Shown here: one piece after another, positions 1 to 6,562 of the stretch | Layout: each line of letters starts with the position of its first letter | Numbering within the stretch: the first letter of the stretch is position 1 | Source of the DNA: Lachnospiraceae bacterium | GTDB lineage: Bacteria > Bacillota_A > Clostridia > Lachnospirales > Lachnospiraceae | Reading direction: 5' to 3' | DNA length: 64,000 bases | NCBI GenBank assembly: GCA_004556565.1 | Contig: SFGN01000008.1 | Location: 1 to 64,000, forward strand | Notes under the pieces: generated by a model | What the model was told of the DNA's origin: nothing | The model's database searches: none | What the model saw: the letters and a program-made list of their open reading frames with translations, nothing else | Made by a program: the position numbers and the translations under genes

Positions 1-382
1 TGTTCTAATTCCACTGACCCATCATCATCTTCATGCACCATCCAACCTAATGCCTCACAGGCATCAATTAATTGCTTATTAATCATGTTATACACCACGT
101 TGGATGAAGCAGTAAAATCACTGGGCGCTTCCAGACGTCTTACGGTTCTTCCTGACGGTACGGAAATTGTACCTGAGCAGGTAAATTACCCATCAAGTTC
201 GGATGTGTTCATACAGTGGCATCCCGGTATCCAAGAATTGTGGCCGGGTGAATATTAAGTCGAAGAGGAATTAAAATTATTTCAGAAAGGGCAAACATGA
301 TTAATAAGCAATTAATTGATGCCTGTGAGGCATTAGGTTGGATGGTGCATGAAGATGATGATGGGTCAGTGGAATTAGAACA
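1..382. repeat. 89-bp perfect inverted repeat with 204-bp spacer
   Basis: Bases 1-89 are the exact reverse complement of 294-382; identity stops at 90/293. The right arm covers the SD-proximal bases and first 28 codons of the gene at 297-659, so the left arm is an inverted copy of a gene start. The repeat reaches the window edge and may be longer. It could be a genuine inverted duplication, one side of an invertible segment, or a fold-back artefact at a contig end, which I consider at least as likely. Confidence 0.95.
85..258 (+). CDS. Small hypothetical protein (57 aa), start uncertain
   Basis: An ATG at 85 opens a 57-residue frame ending in TAA. Its first bases lie inside the inverted repeat and no SD precedes it; the frame is open to the left window edge, so the true start may lie outside or may have been replaced by the inverted copy. 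The unique part (about residues 3-57) looks protein-like and is followed at normal distance by the SD of the next gene. No function recognised. Confidence 0.4.
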   Translation: MLYTTLDEAVKSLGASRRLTVLPDGTEIVPEQVNYPSSSDVFIQWHPGIQELWPGEY

Positions 383-659
383 GTATTCGCCTGCTGGAGA
401 GGATTTCCTATTTTATGTGTGTCCGAGCGATAGCACATTTGTTAACGAAATAGTAGCATATGCCGCTGATTTTGACCCAGACGAGCACATTGAGATGTGG
501 ATAGAGGCCAAGCATAACGGCGGCATTGGCATACCAAATGCCCGCGAACTGGTACACGATGCAGAAGCCATTGATGAGATGCTTCAGGAATTAGCAATAA
601 AGCTGGTGCAAGTGGAATGCGAGATTGAAAATGCAAAGAATTTGAGCTGTGGGCTTTGA
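297..659 (+). CDS. Hypothetical acidic protein (120 aa)
   Basis: A good SD (AGAAAGGG) sits 6-7 bases before the ATG. The product is acidic, soluble, without membrane segments, and has a helical C-terminal third. It is the first of a run of tightly packed small + strand genes typical of phage early regions. Its 5' end is duplicated in inverted orientation at 1-89. No family recognised. Confidence 0.7.
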   Translation: MINKQLIDACEALGWMVHEDDDGSVELEQYSPAGEDFLFYVCPSDSTFVNEIVAYAADFDPDEHIEMWIEAKHNGGIGIPNARELVHDAEAIDEMLQELAIKLVQVECEIENAKNLSCGL

Positions 660-672
660 AGGAGGGAATGAT

Positions 673-1125
673 ATGTATGTAATGGAAAATATCTATTCGT
701 GTGATATATGCGGTTTTGAAGGAGTGTGGGACATCACAGATGATGTGCATGGCACATTATGGGGTTGTGAGAAATGTGGAGCTACATTTTGTACAAAATG
801 TTTTGTCGATAAAATGGGTCAGAAGACTTATTGGGATATGATGCGTAATAACGATTTAATTTTATGCCCAGAGTGTTATTCACAGGAGAAAATTTACGAT
901 GCAAAGATGATTGATTATATTCGGGATGCCATTATGTATGGATTGGACAAGGATTTCTGGAGTGAAGACAGTTGTTTGGTGGAGGGTTGCCATGAGTGTC
1001 AAGGTGAACAGTTAGATTGTGAGGGGTTTTCGATATGGAAAGACGACATCAACGGAACTATATTGCATCTAAGTTTGGGCGCAGGTAAGCAGTACAAAAT
1101 TACTATTGAGGAGGAAATAGCATGA
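673..1125 (+). CDS. Zinc-ribbon hypothetical protein (150 aa)
   Basis: The start at ATG 673 is chosen because GGAGGG lies just upstream; a GTG at 649 gives a longer form without an SD. The N-terminal half has four CxxC pairs (CDIC, CEKC, CTKC, CPEC), which suggests two structural zinc sites of RING/zinc-ribbon type. The acidic C-terminal half carries further cysteines. The stop overlaps the next gene by 4 bases (ATGA), so the two are translationally coupled. Role unknown; nucleic-acid or protein binding is only a guess. Confidence 0.7.
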   Translation: MYVMENIYSCDICGFEGVWDITDDVHGTLWGCEKCGATFCTKCFVDKMGQKTYWDMMRNNDLILCPECYSQEKIYDAKMIDYIRDAIMYGLDKDFWSEDSCLVEGCHECQGEQLDCEGFSIWKDDINGTILHLSLGAGKQYKITIEEEIA

Positions 1126-1358
1126 TTCGAGTAGTACAGGATTTGACTCGCAATGAGTTGGATGAGCTAAAGCGTAGCTATGTGGATGTAATGTTCGAGC
1201 AAGTGGATGAATGCGGCGACGATGAAAAACTTCGTGCAACATGGGAAGATTATGCAACAGCCCCGGAAACTATACCTGACGAACTGATTTTTGAATATTA
1301 TGCAGGTGTTGGTTTTGTAGATGATGACTTCTTTTGTAATATCGTAGGAGACAGATAG
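1122..1358 (+). CDS. Small conserved phage-type hypothetical protein (78 aa)
   Basis: SD GAGGAGG precedes the ATG that overlaps the previous stop. The N-terminus (VVQDLTRNELDELK) and acidic composition resemble small proteins frequent in Clostridia phages; I know no function for them. It stops with TAG followed at once by an in-frame TGA, so readthrough would add one residue. Confidence 0.7.
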   Translation: MIRVVQDLTRNELDELKRSYVDVMFEQVDECGDDEKLRATWEDYATAPETIPDELIFEYYAGVGFVDDDFFCNIVGDR

Positions 1359-1621
1359 TGAGCATAGCAAAGGATCAAAGAATAAAAACATTTGTAGTGG
1401 AATATGGCAATACAGCTCCGGTACAGTTCCGTTACCGAGGTGAATCAGCACGAGAAGTGTTAGAGAAATTTAGTAACCGGAAGGTTTTTGGTAATGAATT
1501 AATACATGATTATAGAATTGATATGGTAGATGCAGACACACGCGGCAAACAATGGATAAAGGCACACACGATTGGAGATGACTGCAACCGCCGTATACTG
1601 GTGTGGGAAGAGATCATATGA
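1358..1621 (+). CDS. Hypothetical protein (87 aa)
   Basis: It begins at a GTG overlapping the last base of the preceding TAG, so its translation probably depends on coupling. The sequence alternates strand-like and helix-like stretches, is mildly basic in the middle and has no recognised motif. It belongs to the same operon as its neighbours. Confidence 0.6.
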   Translation: MSIAKDQRIKTFVVEYGNTAPVQFRYRGESAREVLEKFSNRKVFGNELIHDYRIDMVDADTRGKQWIKAHTIGDDCNRRILVWEEII

Positions 1622-1653
1622 CAACAGATGAATGAGCTGAGGAGAACAAATAT

Positions 1654-2412
1654 ATGCGCTATTATGTGCTTGCCGACGTACACGGCTATTACACAAAGAT
1701 GATAGATAAGCTTACCGAGATAGGATTCTTTAACGATAAGGAACCGCACAAACTGATTCTGTGCGGTGACATGATGGATCGGGGCAAAGAAGCCTGCAAG
1801 ATGCAGGAATTTATGTACAAACTTCTCCAGGAAGATAAATTGATTTTTATTCGTGGCAACCATGAAGATCTGATGGTGGATATGTTGCGTGAATTTCCAG
1901 AAAAGATGGATGATATTTTGGATGGGTATACGCACCATAATTCAAACAGAACATTTGATACGGCGGTACAGTTAAGCAAGATGTCCAAAGGAAGAATCAG
2001 GAATAATCCTGACGAATTTATCCGCAGAGTGCGCGATTCAACCTTTTGCAAAGAACTTATACCTGCGGCCATAGACTATTATGAGACTCCTGATTTTATA
2101 TTTGTTCACGGTTGGATACCTCATAAGGATAACAAATATGACCCTGACTGGCGTAACGCAAGTGAAACCGAATGGCGAAAAGCAAGGTGGTATAACGGTA
2201 TTGACTGCGCTGTGTTGCATGACATCCTGGAAGACGACAGGGTTATTGTTTGCGGTCATTGGCACACTTCTTATGGACATTATTATTTCGGCAATCCACC
2301 AAAGCAACAGAATAATTTTGCACCGTTCTACGGCGAAGGTTTTATAGCTATGGACGGATGCACCGCGTTGAGTGGTGTTGTGAACTGTATCGTCATAGAG
2401 GAGGCAATATGA
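1654..2412 (+). CDS. Calcineurin-like metallophosphoesterase (252 aa)
   Basis: A member of the PPP/calcineurin-like phosphoesterase superfamily, two-metal hydrolases acting on phosphoproteins or nucleotides. The signature motifs appear in order: DVHG (about residues 8-11), GDMMDRG (38-44), GNHE (67-70), a later FVHG and a C-terminal CGHWH, giving the full metal-binding set. Length fits the bacteriophage lambda-type PP family. SD GAGGAG precedes the ATG. It overlaps the next small frame by ATGA. Phages use such enzymes in undefined ways, so the substrate is open. Confidence 0.9.
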   Translation: MRYYVLADVHGYYTKMIDKLTEIGFFNDKEPHKLILCGDMMDRGKEACKMQEFMYKLLQEDKLIFIRGNHEDLMVDMLREFPEKMDDILDGYTHHNSNRTFDTAVQLSKMSKGRIRNNPDEFIRRVRDSTFCKELIPAAIDYYETPDFIFVHGWIPHKDNKYDPDWRNASETEWRKARWYNGIDCAVLHDILEDDRVIVCGHWHTSYGHYYFGNPPKQQNNFAPFYGEGFIAMDGCTALSGVVNCIVIEEAI

Positions 2413-2555
2413 CAATAGATGAAGCTATATGGTTTTGTGACGCACATGAGTGCGAAGATTGTCCTTGTTTTTAGTCAATAGATTGCCGGACGAAATATGA
2501 ATAGCAGGAACAACATGTTCCGTGTTATATGAATTTGTTGGAGTGTGAAGTATGA
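2409..2555 (+). CDS. Small Cys-rich protein with two in-frame TAG codons
   Basis: The frame from ATG 2409 to TGA 2555 is 48 codons and overlaps both neighbours by exactly ATGA, as expected for a real coupled gene. It contains TAG at codons 22 and 32. Conventional translation gives only 21 aa (to 2474). Sequence before, between and after the TAGs keeps one protein-like composition with cysteines throughout (FCDAHECEDCPCF, SIDCRTKYE, HVPCYMNLLE). Either TAG is read through, or the gene was recently inactivated. Confidence 0.55.
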
Positions 2556-2809
2556 TTTCTATATATATGAAGCATACAGATGGATATGAGACATTAGATT
2601 GTGTGGATGAAGTATCTATGGCTCAGACTTATCTCGAAAATGAATGCGATGCTCTGATCGACACATTGTCACGCGATGAACTGGAATCTTCCGTGTTTCC
2701 TATCGTATGGAATGTATATGACCATGAACAATGGCAGATAGTTAATAGCGGTATCATTGTGCTGGACATAGACCATATAGTAGGATACACCATACTTTTG
2801 GATGATTGA
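2552..2809 (+). CDS. Hypothetical acidic protein (85 aa)
   Basis: ATG overlaps the TGA of the preceding frame (ATGA), with a purine-rich GGAGTGTGAAG upstream. The acidic product has strand-rich C-terminal segments and no recognised motif. Its end overlaps a possible 22-codon frame at 2802. Confidence 0.65.
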   Translation: MISIYMKHTDGYETLDCVDEVSMAQTYLENECDALIDTLSRDELESSVFPIVWNVYDHEQWQIVNSGIIVLDIDHIVGYTILLDD

Positions 2810-2870
2810 TTTTCATGCGGAATTCAAAACTATGGCAAAAGCCGCTGCTTTGCGTATGAACAAATGGTGA
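2802..2870 (+). CDS. Very small ORF (22 aa), possibly truncated by TGA
   Basis: ATG at 2802 overlaps the preceding gene and encodes a helical, alanine-rich peptide ending MNKW before TGA. The same frame continues for five codons to a TAA lying directly behind the SD of the next gene (AAGGAGG), so a slightly longer ancestor ending at about 2888 is possible. Evidence is position only. Confidence 0.35.
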   Translation: MIDFHAEFKTMAKAAALRMNKW

Positions 2871-2889
2871 GACATCAAGGAGGAATAAC

Positions 2890-3120
2890 ATGGGATATCA
2901 TATGGATATAAGATCGCTGATAAGTGTGGCTAATTATCTGGGTTTTCTGGAGGGTAAGGGTCAAATAGAAATTGCTGAGGAAGAAGAATTGTATGGTCTC
3001 ATGGAAGCAATTGATGAGGATGTGAAGAAAGCCGACGAGGAGTGCATCGAGTGTGGATTTGACTTCTGGTCAGAGGTGGATAAGGCTATCAAACGGCATT
3101 ATATTGCACCGACCACCTAA
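2890..3120 (+). CDS. Hypothetical acidic protein (76 aa)
   Basis: A strong SD (AAGGAGG) is 6-7 bases before the ATG. The product is acidic (pI clearly below 5 by inspection) with two helical segments and a short cysteine pair (ECIEC). No family recognised. It ends the first operon-like run; the next 136 bases are AT-rich with short palindromes (CGTAG..CTACG; GAAAGGTCTTTC) and no clear promoter. Confidence 0.65.
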   Translation: MGYHMDIRSLISVANYLGFLEGKGQIEIAEEEELYGLMEAIDEDVKKADEECIECGFDFWSEVDKAIKRHYIAPTT

Positions 3121-3256
3121 CATCAATTTTGAGTTGTCTTTGCACTAAGTTATCAATGGAAAAACAGTGTTTCATGGCGTAGACGATAAATCCTACGACC
3201 AAAAAGAAAGGTCTTTCAAACACAGTAAACAATCAGGAAAAACGAGGTAAAAACGC

Positions 3257-4090
3257 ATGGCTGTTTTAGAGTTCAAACCACGAATTGTAACGCCGTCGAG
3301 GATTTTGATTTGCCCTCAGTGCGGATATGAAAATGATGGCGACCACAAATTTTGCGGACAGTGCGGGTTCGGTTTGATACCTACGCCACGCACCACCAAA
3401 CAACGGTATGTGCCTAAAAGTAAACATACTAAAGTGCCGCTGAAAACATTGGAGGAAATCAATGCGTTTGAGCAAACATTGTTAAACGCACCGAGAAAAA
3501 AGACAGCGTATAGAAATGGGGTGTTGTTCCGCACGGGAATTAGCATTGGACTTCGAGCTGGGGATTTAGTAAAATTAAAGGCGAACCAATTCCTCAAAGC
3601 TGATGGTTCCCCTCGCGATGCGCTATATGTCATTGAGCAGAAAACAAATAAAGGCAGAGAGATTAAATTGGATAGTAGACTGGCAGATATGGTAGCCGGA
3701 TACGTGGAGGATTTAAAAATTGGTTCAAACGACTATTTGTTTTGGAGCCAAGATAGCACCGGCCACATATTGCGTAAAAGTCTGAATGATAATATTATTC
3801 GTCCAGCAGCGCAGAGATTGGGGTTGGACACACGGCTGTATGGTTCGCACACACTGAGGAAAACGTATGCATATCAATTTTACACACAAGCTAATGCGCT
3901 TAGTCGAGAGCGTGGGTATAGAGCGTTGTCCATGCTATGCAAGGAATTAGGGCATAGCAGTGAAGCGATTACCCTGTGTTATATTGGTATAGACAAAGAA
4001 GAAGTGTGCGAAATTTGTGGATTAACCGCTGATCAATATGATTGGGGGTTCGCTGAAGCGTTACGAGAAGAATTTAATGAGGAGGAATAA
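3257..4090 (+). CDS. Tyrosine recombinase with N-terminal zinc ribbon (277 aa)
   Basis: The N-terminus has a zinc ribbon (CPQC at about residues 19-22, CGQC at 33-36). The rest is a tyrosine-recombinase catalytic domain: GLRAGDLVKL holds the first catalytic Arg (about residue 100), the QKTNKGREI beta hairpin the Lys, HTLRK the HxxR pair, and LGHSSEAIT..Y the third His and the nucleophilic Tyr. There is no room for the usual SAM-like core-binding domain, so the ribbon may replace it in DNA contact (inference). Function could be integration, dimer resolution or inversion. A second, serine recombinase lies at 30790-32436. Confidence 0.85.
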   Translation: MAVLEFKPRIVTPSRILICPQCGYENDGDHKFCGQCGFGLIPTPRTTKQRYVPKSKHTKVPLKTLEEINAFEQTLLNAPRKKTAYRNGVLFRTGISIGLRAGDLVKLKANQFLKADGSPRDALYVIEQKTNKGREIKLDSRLADMVAGYVEDLKIGSNDYLFWSQDSTGHILRKSLNDNIIRPAAQRLGLDTRLYGSHTLRKTYAYQFYTQANALSRERGYRALSMLCKELGHSSEAITLCYIGIDKEEVCEICGLTADQYDWGFAEALREEFNEEE

Positions 4091-4093
4091 GAG

Positions 4094-4384
4094 ATGGATA
4101 AACAGCCATTCACCGACCAAGATTTAAAGAATTGGGCGAAGTTTTTAGCTATTTGTGCCGCTGTTTTATTGTTGTTGTATTTTATTGTTCCTGAAGACGA
4201 TAGAGCGTGTATACTGTTTTTTTGGGTTTGTTATGGCGTGATATGCTTGAGTCTGCTATGTGGAATTATAGGTTGCGGTGTGATTTCTGATGAAGAAGCG
4301 CAAAAAAGAGCAGAACAAGAGAAGAAGGAAAATGAATTGTATGAAGATTGGAATACATGGTCAAAGGAAGATACACGCAAATGA
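4094..4384 (+). CDS. Small two-helix membrane protein (96 aa)
   Basis: Two hydrophobic segments (about residues 15-33 and 38-63) are followed by a charged Glu/Lys-rich tail, consistent with an inner-membrane hairpin and cytoplasmic tail. SD GAGGAGG lies just upstream. It overlaps the next start by ATGA. Superinfection exclusion is one common role for such early phage membrane proteins, but nothing here shows it. Confidence 0.65.
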   Translation: MDKQPFTDQDLKNWAKFLAICAAVLLLLYFIVPEDDRACILFFWVCYGVICLSLLCGIIGCGVISDEEAQKRAEQEKKENELYEDWNTWSKEDTRK

Positions 4385-4512
4385 AAAGATGTTTCAATCC
4401 ATGCCAGGACTTCCAGCGACATCATTATCAGAACGGTGCGCCGCTGCCGGAGGTCGTTGAGGAAAATACTCAGTGGTATTATTGTGGCGTGATTAAGGAG
4501 TTGGGGATATAG
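4381..4512 (+). CDS. Small Cys/His-rich protein cut by the TnpB scar (43 aa)
   Basis: ATG overlaps the previous TGA. The peptide has three cysteines (RCFNPC, YYCG) and a paired aromatic end. Its TAG falls exactly where sequence recognisable as the TnpB C-terminus begins in another frame, so its original 3' end may have been lost or replaced at the element junction. Function unknown. Confidence 0.5.
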   Translation: MKRCFNPCQDFQRHHYQNGAPLPEVVEENTQWYYCGVIKELGI

Positions 4513-4567
4513 GGACGTAAACGCCGCGAAGAACATTTTGAATGAAGGACTGCGCCTGCTGGCGTAG
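4508..4567 (+). pseudogene. tnpB: TnpB C-terminal remnant (IS200/IS605-type)
   Basis: In the frame at 4508 the DNA reads YRDVNAAKNILNEGLRLLA then TAG. This is the characteristic end of TnpB (RDxNAAxNI around the last RuvC Asp), RNA-guided nucleases of IS200/IS605 elements. Upstream the frame is closed and belongs to an unrelated gene, so all but about 19 codons are missing. No transposase gene is seen in the window. Confidence 0.85.
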
Positions 4568-4694
4568 CTAATATATACGGTAGGGCGGGACACGCCCGAA
4601 CCTATACGCTCGTGGACACCGTGTAACACCTCGCAGATGCAGGCGGTGGTGGTTGAACCGAGAACCTCCTGCCTTTAGGTATGGGGAGTGTCAA
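4513..4694 (+). ncRNA. Omega-RNA / right-end remnant of an IS605-type element
   Basis: Directly behind the TnpB stub lie the hairpins expected of the reRNA/omega-RNA scaffold: GGGCG..CGCCC (4583-4597) and the terminal imperfect CCTCCTGCC-TTTA-GGTATGGGGAG (4665-4688), then TCAA (4691-4694), the type of right-end cleavage motif known from IS608-like elements. If transcribed, the guide would begin at about 4695. Without TnpB in the window it could only work in trans. Inference from family knowledge; expression unknown. Confidence 0.7.
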
Positions 4695-4853
4695 CTATTG
4701 GCCACAGATGAGGATGGCGACACGCTGGCAGAATACGACGCCAAACAGTTCTATGCTTTCGCTTGGGTTGAAAATAAGGACATCCCTGAACTGTCTGAGT
4801 ACGGCACTGTCATCATTGAGAGATGCAACGGCGGTCTGTGGCGCGTATGTTAA
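4653..4853 (+). CDS. Hypothetical protein with element-derived 5' end (66 aa)
   Basis: The frame runs from TTG 4653 inside the element's right end into ordinary phage coding sequence (from about residue 16). A more likely start is TTG 4698 (51 aa), for which GGGGAG of the element end acts as SD. The body (ATDEDGDTLAEYDAKQFYAF) is protein-like and soluble. This looks like a gene whose 5' end was replaced when the element inserted. No family recognised. The next 131 bases to 4984 hold no evident gene. Confidence 0.5.
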   Translation: MNREPPAFRYGECQLLATDEDGDTLAEYDAKQFYAFAWVENKDIPELSEYGTVIIERCNGGLWRVC

Positions 4854-5032
4854 TTCTACGGTCAAATTTGAGTAACTGGACAGTCAAAATCAAAATTTAA
4901 ATATCACAGCAGATAGATTGGTCAGCTAAAACAAAACCTCTTTCATTCATTGAGTAGATAGGCAAAAAAACAGACTAAAAACGCATGGCAATAAACGGGT
5001 GCGGGACACTCGATTGCCGGATAGGAGGGTAT

Positions 5033-5269
5033 ATGCAGCTCGGAGATAGAGTTATTCACAAAGGTCAGCATAATAATGTGGGGACGGTCACACAGTTATT
5101 GAAGGGCGATTTGCTTATAGCGTGGGATGCGGGTGGGTTTGAACGCACCCAGAGCGGAGCGCTGGATACAGTGGGTTACGACCCTAAGATGGGGGACAAT
5201 AAAGGTGTGTGGCACGCACCGAAAACCCAAGCGCAAAATTTTCTCGACTTTGTTCGTACTTCGTGGTAA
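5033..5269 (+). CDS. Small beta-rich hypothetical protein (78 aa)
   Basis: ATG 5033 is preferred because GGAGGGT lies 5-6 bases upstream; an ATG at 4985 gives 16 more residues without an SD. The N-terminus (GDRVIHKGQHNNVGTVTQLL) resembles an SH3/Tudor-like barrel opening, as in small phage proteins of unknown role. The assignment is structural guesswork. Confidence 0.6.
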   Translation: MQLGDRVIHKGQHNNVGTVTQLLKGDLLIAWDAGGFERTQSGALDTVGYDPKMGDNKGVWHAPKTQAQNFLDFVRTSW

Positions 5270-5293
5270 AATCAAAAGAAAGGCGGCATTTTT

Positions 5294-5563
5294 ATGAATA
5301 ATCAGCGCAGAGCAAATCTGAGAAACGCACAAGCTATACTCCGCAAGGCACAGGAATCTATTAAAATAGCGTATGACATTGTAGAGGACGCTAAGGGCGA
5401 AGAAGAAGATTGTATGCTTTGTATGCCAGAAAATTTGCAGGAATCAGACAGATATTATGAAATGGAAGATCGAGTAGACAGCATGGAAGACATCTTACTA
5501 AACATAGACACGCTTGATAATTCAGTGGATGAAATTGTAGACTCAATAGACACGGTAATGTAA
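5294..5563 (+). CDS. Small helical protein (89 aa)
   Basis: A charged, helical protein: an Ala/Lys-rich N-terminal helix, a central LQESDRYYEMED segment and a long acidic C-terminal coiled coil. I recall the same architecture (helix, LPESLQESE-like motif, helix) in widespread small phage and conjugative-element proteins of unknown function. SD AAAGGCGG precedes the ATG. Confidence 0.65.
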   Translation: MNNQRRANLRNAQAILRKAQESIKIAYDIVEDAKGEEEDCMLCMPENLQESDRYYEMEDRVDSMEDILLNIDTLDNSVDEIVDSIDTVM

Positions 5564-5576
5564 AGGAGGCGGTTGT

Positions 5577-6104
5577 ATGCTCAATCCAAAGGTCAAATCA
5601 TCTGGCGAACGTGTAATAAGGGGTGTGGTGGCTGGTGCTATGCTGGGCGCTGGCGCTGTTTCAGCCAAACAGGATCAAAAAAGAAAAGCACAGGACGCAG
5701 AGCGCCGAGGGTTGCTGCGCCGTCAGGATGTCTATGAGGCACATATACGGAAACAGGTTTATTTATCTCGGTTTGCTGACGACGATTTTAGCTGGGTTCC
5801 TGAAAAGTTCCGAGAGGACCTGAAATGTAGCTATTGTTTGCAGCGAGCCTACGCCGCTGGTATGGCCGATAGGGAGTTAATGGCAGACGGGTTTATGCCA
5901 ATGAGCGAACAGAGTTGGGACAAGAATTGGAGTGTCTATACGCACAATCCATTTATCGGGTTTATCGAGGCACACAAAGAGTTCCGTAAAGATATTCAGA
6001 ATCCCAAATGGCCTGCAATGTCGAAGTGGAATCTCACCTTGGAGGGTTATAAGAGGTTCTTCCCTGAGCGATTTGACGAAAACGGCCAGCCCATACGAAA
6101 GTAA
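5577..6104 (+). CDS. Hypothetical basic protein (175 aa)
   Basis: SD AAAGGAGGCGG precedes the ATG. A short Gly/Ala-rich hydrophobic stretch (about residues 16-30) is followed by a Lys/Arg-rich segment and a largely aromatic C-terminal region. Residues 16-30 could be a weak membrane segment. No known domain seen. A terminator-like hairpin follows. Confidence 0.6.
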   Translation: MLNPKVKSSGERVIRGVVAGAMLGAGAVSAKQDQKRKAQDAERRGLLRRQDVYEAHIRKQVYLSRFADDDFSWVPEKFREDLKCSYCLQRAYAAGMADRELMADGFMPMSEQSWDKNWSVYTHNPFIGFIEAHKEFRKDIQNPKWPAMSKWNLTLEGYKRFFPERFDENGQPIRK

Positions 6105-6126
6105 AATCCATAAGGAATCAACATTA

Positions 6127-6149
6127 GATCGGCATTGCCGGTCTTTTTT
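6127..6149 (+). terminator. Intrinsic terminator
   Basis: GATCGGC-ATT-GCCGGTC (one G-U pair) followed by six T residues, 22 bases after the stop of the previous gene. It closes the first early transcription unit before the repressor region. Confidence 0.75.
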
Positions 6150-6215
6150 AATGCGAATTTGCATTGCCGCTGGGTGTAGTATGGAGATGGAGGTGGTGAG
6201 CGCATACTACATTCT

Positions 6216-6416
6216 ATGATAATAAGTCGGTTGGCGCAAATACGCACAGAGCGTCATATCACAACAGCGGCGCTGGCAAAGAAGTCAGACGTCAGTCAGT
6301 CCACAATAACACGCATCGAGAATAACATGGAAGATCCACGACTATCCACTTTGGTGGCTATTGCCAAGGCATTACATGTTCATATCACAGACTTATACGA
6401 AGAAAGGCATTTTTAA
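6216..6416 (+). CDS. XRE-family HTH transcriptional regulator (66 aa)
   Basis: Almost the whole protein is one Cro/C1-type helix-turn-helix: RLAQIRTER, then AALAKKSDVSQSTITRIEN (about residues 18-36) and LSTLVAIAKALHVHITDLYE. Length is normal for single-domain XRE repressors. ATG 6216 has no SD at the right distance; GGAGG at 6190-6194 is correctly spaced for an in-frame ATA at 6204, which would add four residues. It lies just upstream of a consensus promoter with a palindrome, so it is the likely local regulator. Confidence 0.85.
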   Translation: MIISRLAQIRTERHITTAALAKKSDVSQSTITRIENNMEDPRLSTLVAIAKALHVHITDLYEERHF

Positions 6417-6445
6417 GGCACGAAAAGTGCAAGATGTCAACGCTT

Positions 6446-6463
6446 AGTACCTGAAGTGGTACT
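6446..6463. promoter_or_regulatory. Operator-like palindrome
   Basis: AGTACC-TGAAGT-GGTACT, perfect 6-bp arms around 6 bases, lies 18 bases upstream of the promoter -35 box and just behind the XRE gene. Size and position fit a binding site for that regulator (inference). A second TTGACG overlaps its right edge at 6463. Confidence 0.5.
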
Positions 6464-6480
6464 TGACGACGTTACGGCAG

Positions 6481-6509
6481 TTGACGAAAGTATCCTATGT
6501 GGATATAAT
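6481..6509 (+). promoter_or_regulatory. Sigma-70-type promoter for the ParB-like genes
   Basis: TTGACG (6481-6486), 17-base spacer and a perfect TATAAT (6504-6509), 53 bases before the ATG at 6563. This is the best promoter seen in the window and likely drives the ParB-like genes and perhaps the tRNA region. Confidence 0.8.
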
Positions 6510-6562
6510 TTAAACACATCGAGTATCTATTCGAGAAACAAATCGTGGGAGGTTAATAGTAT

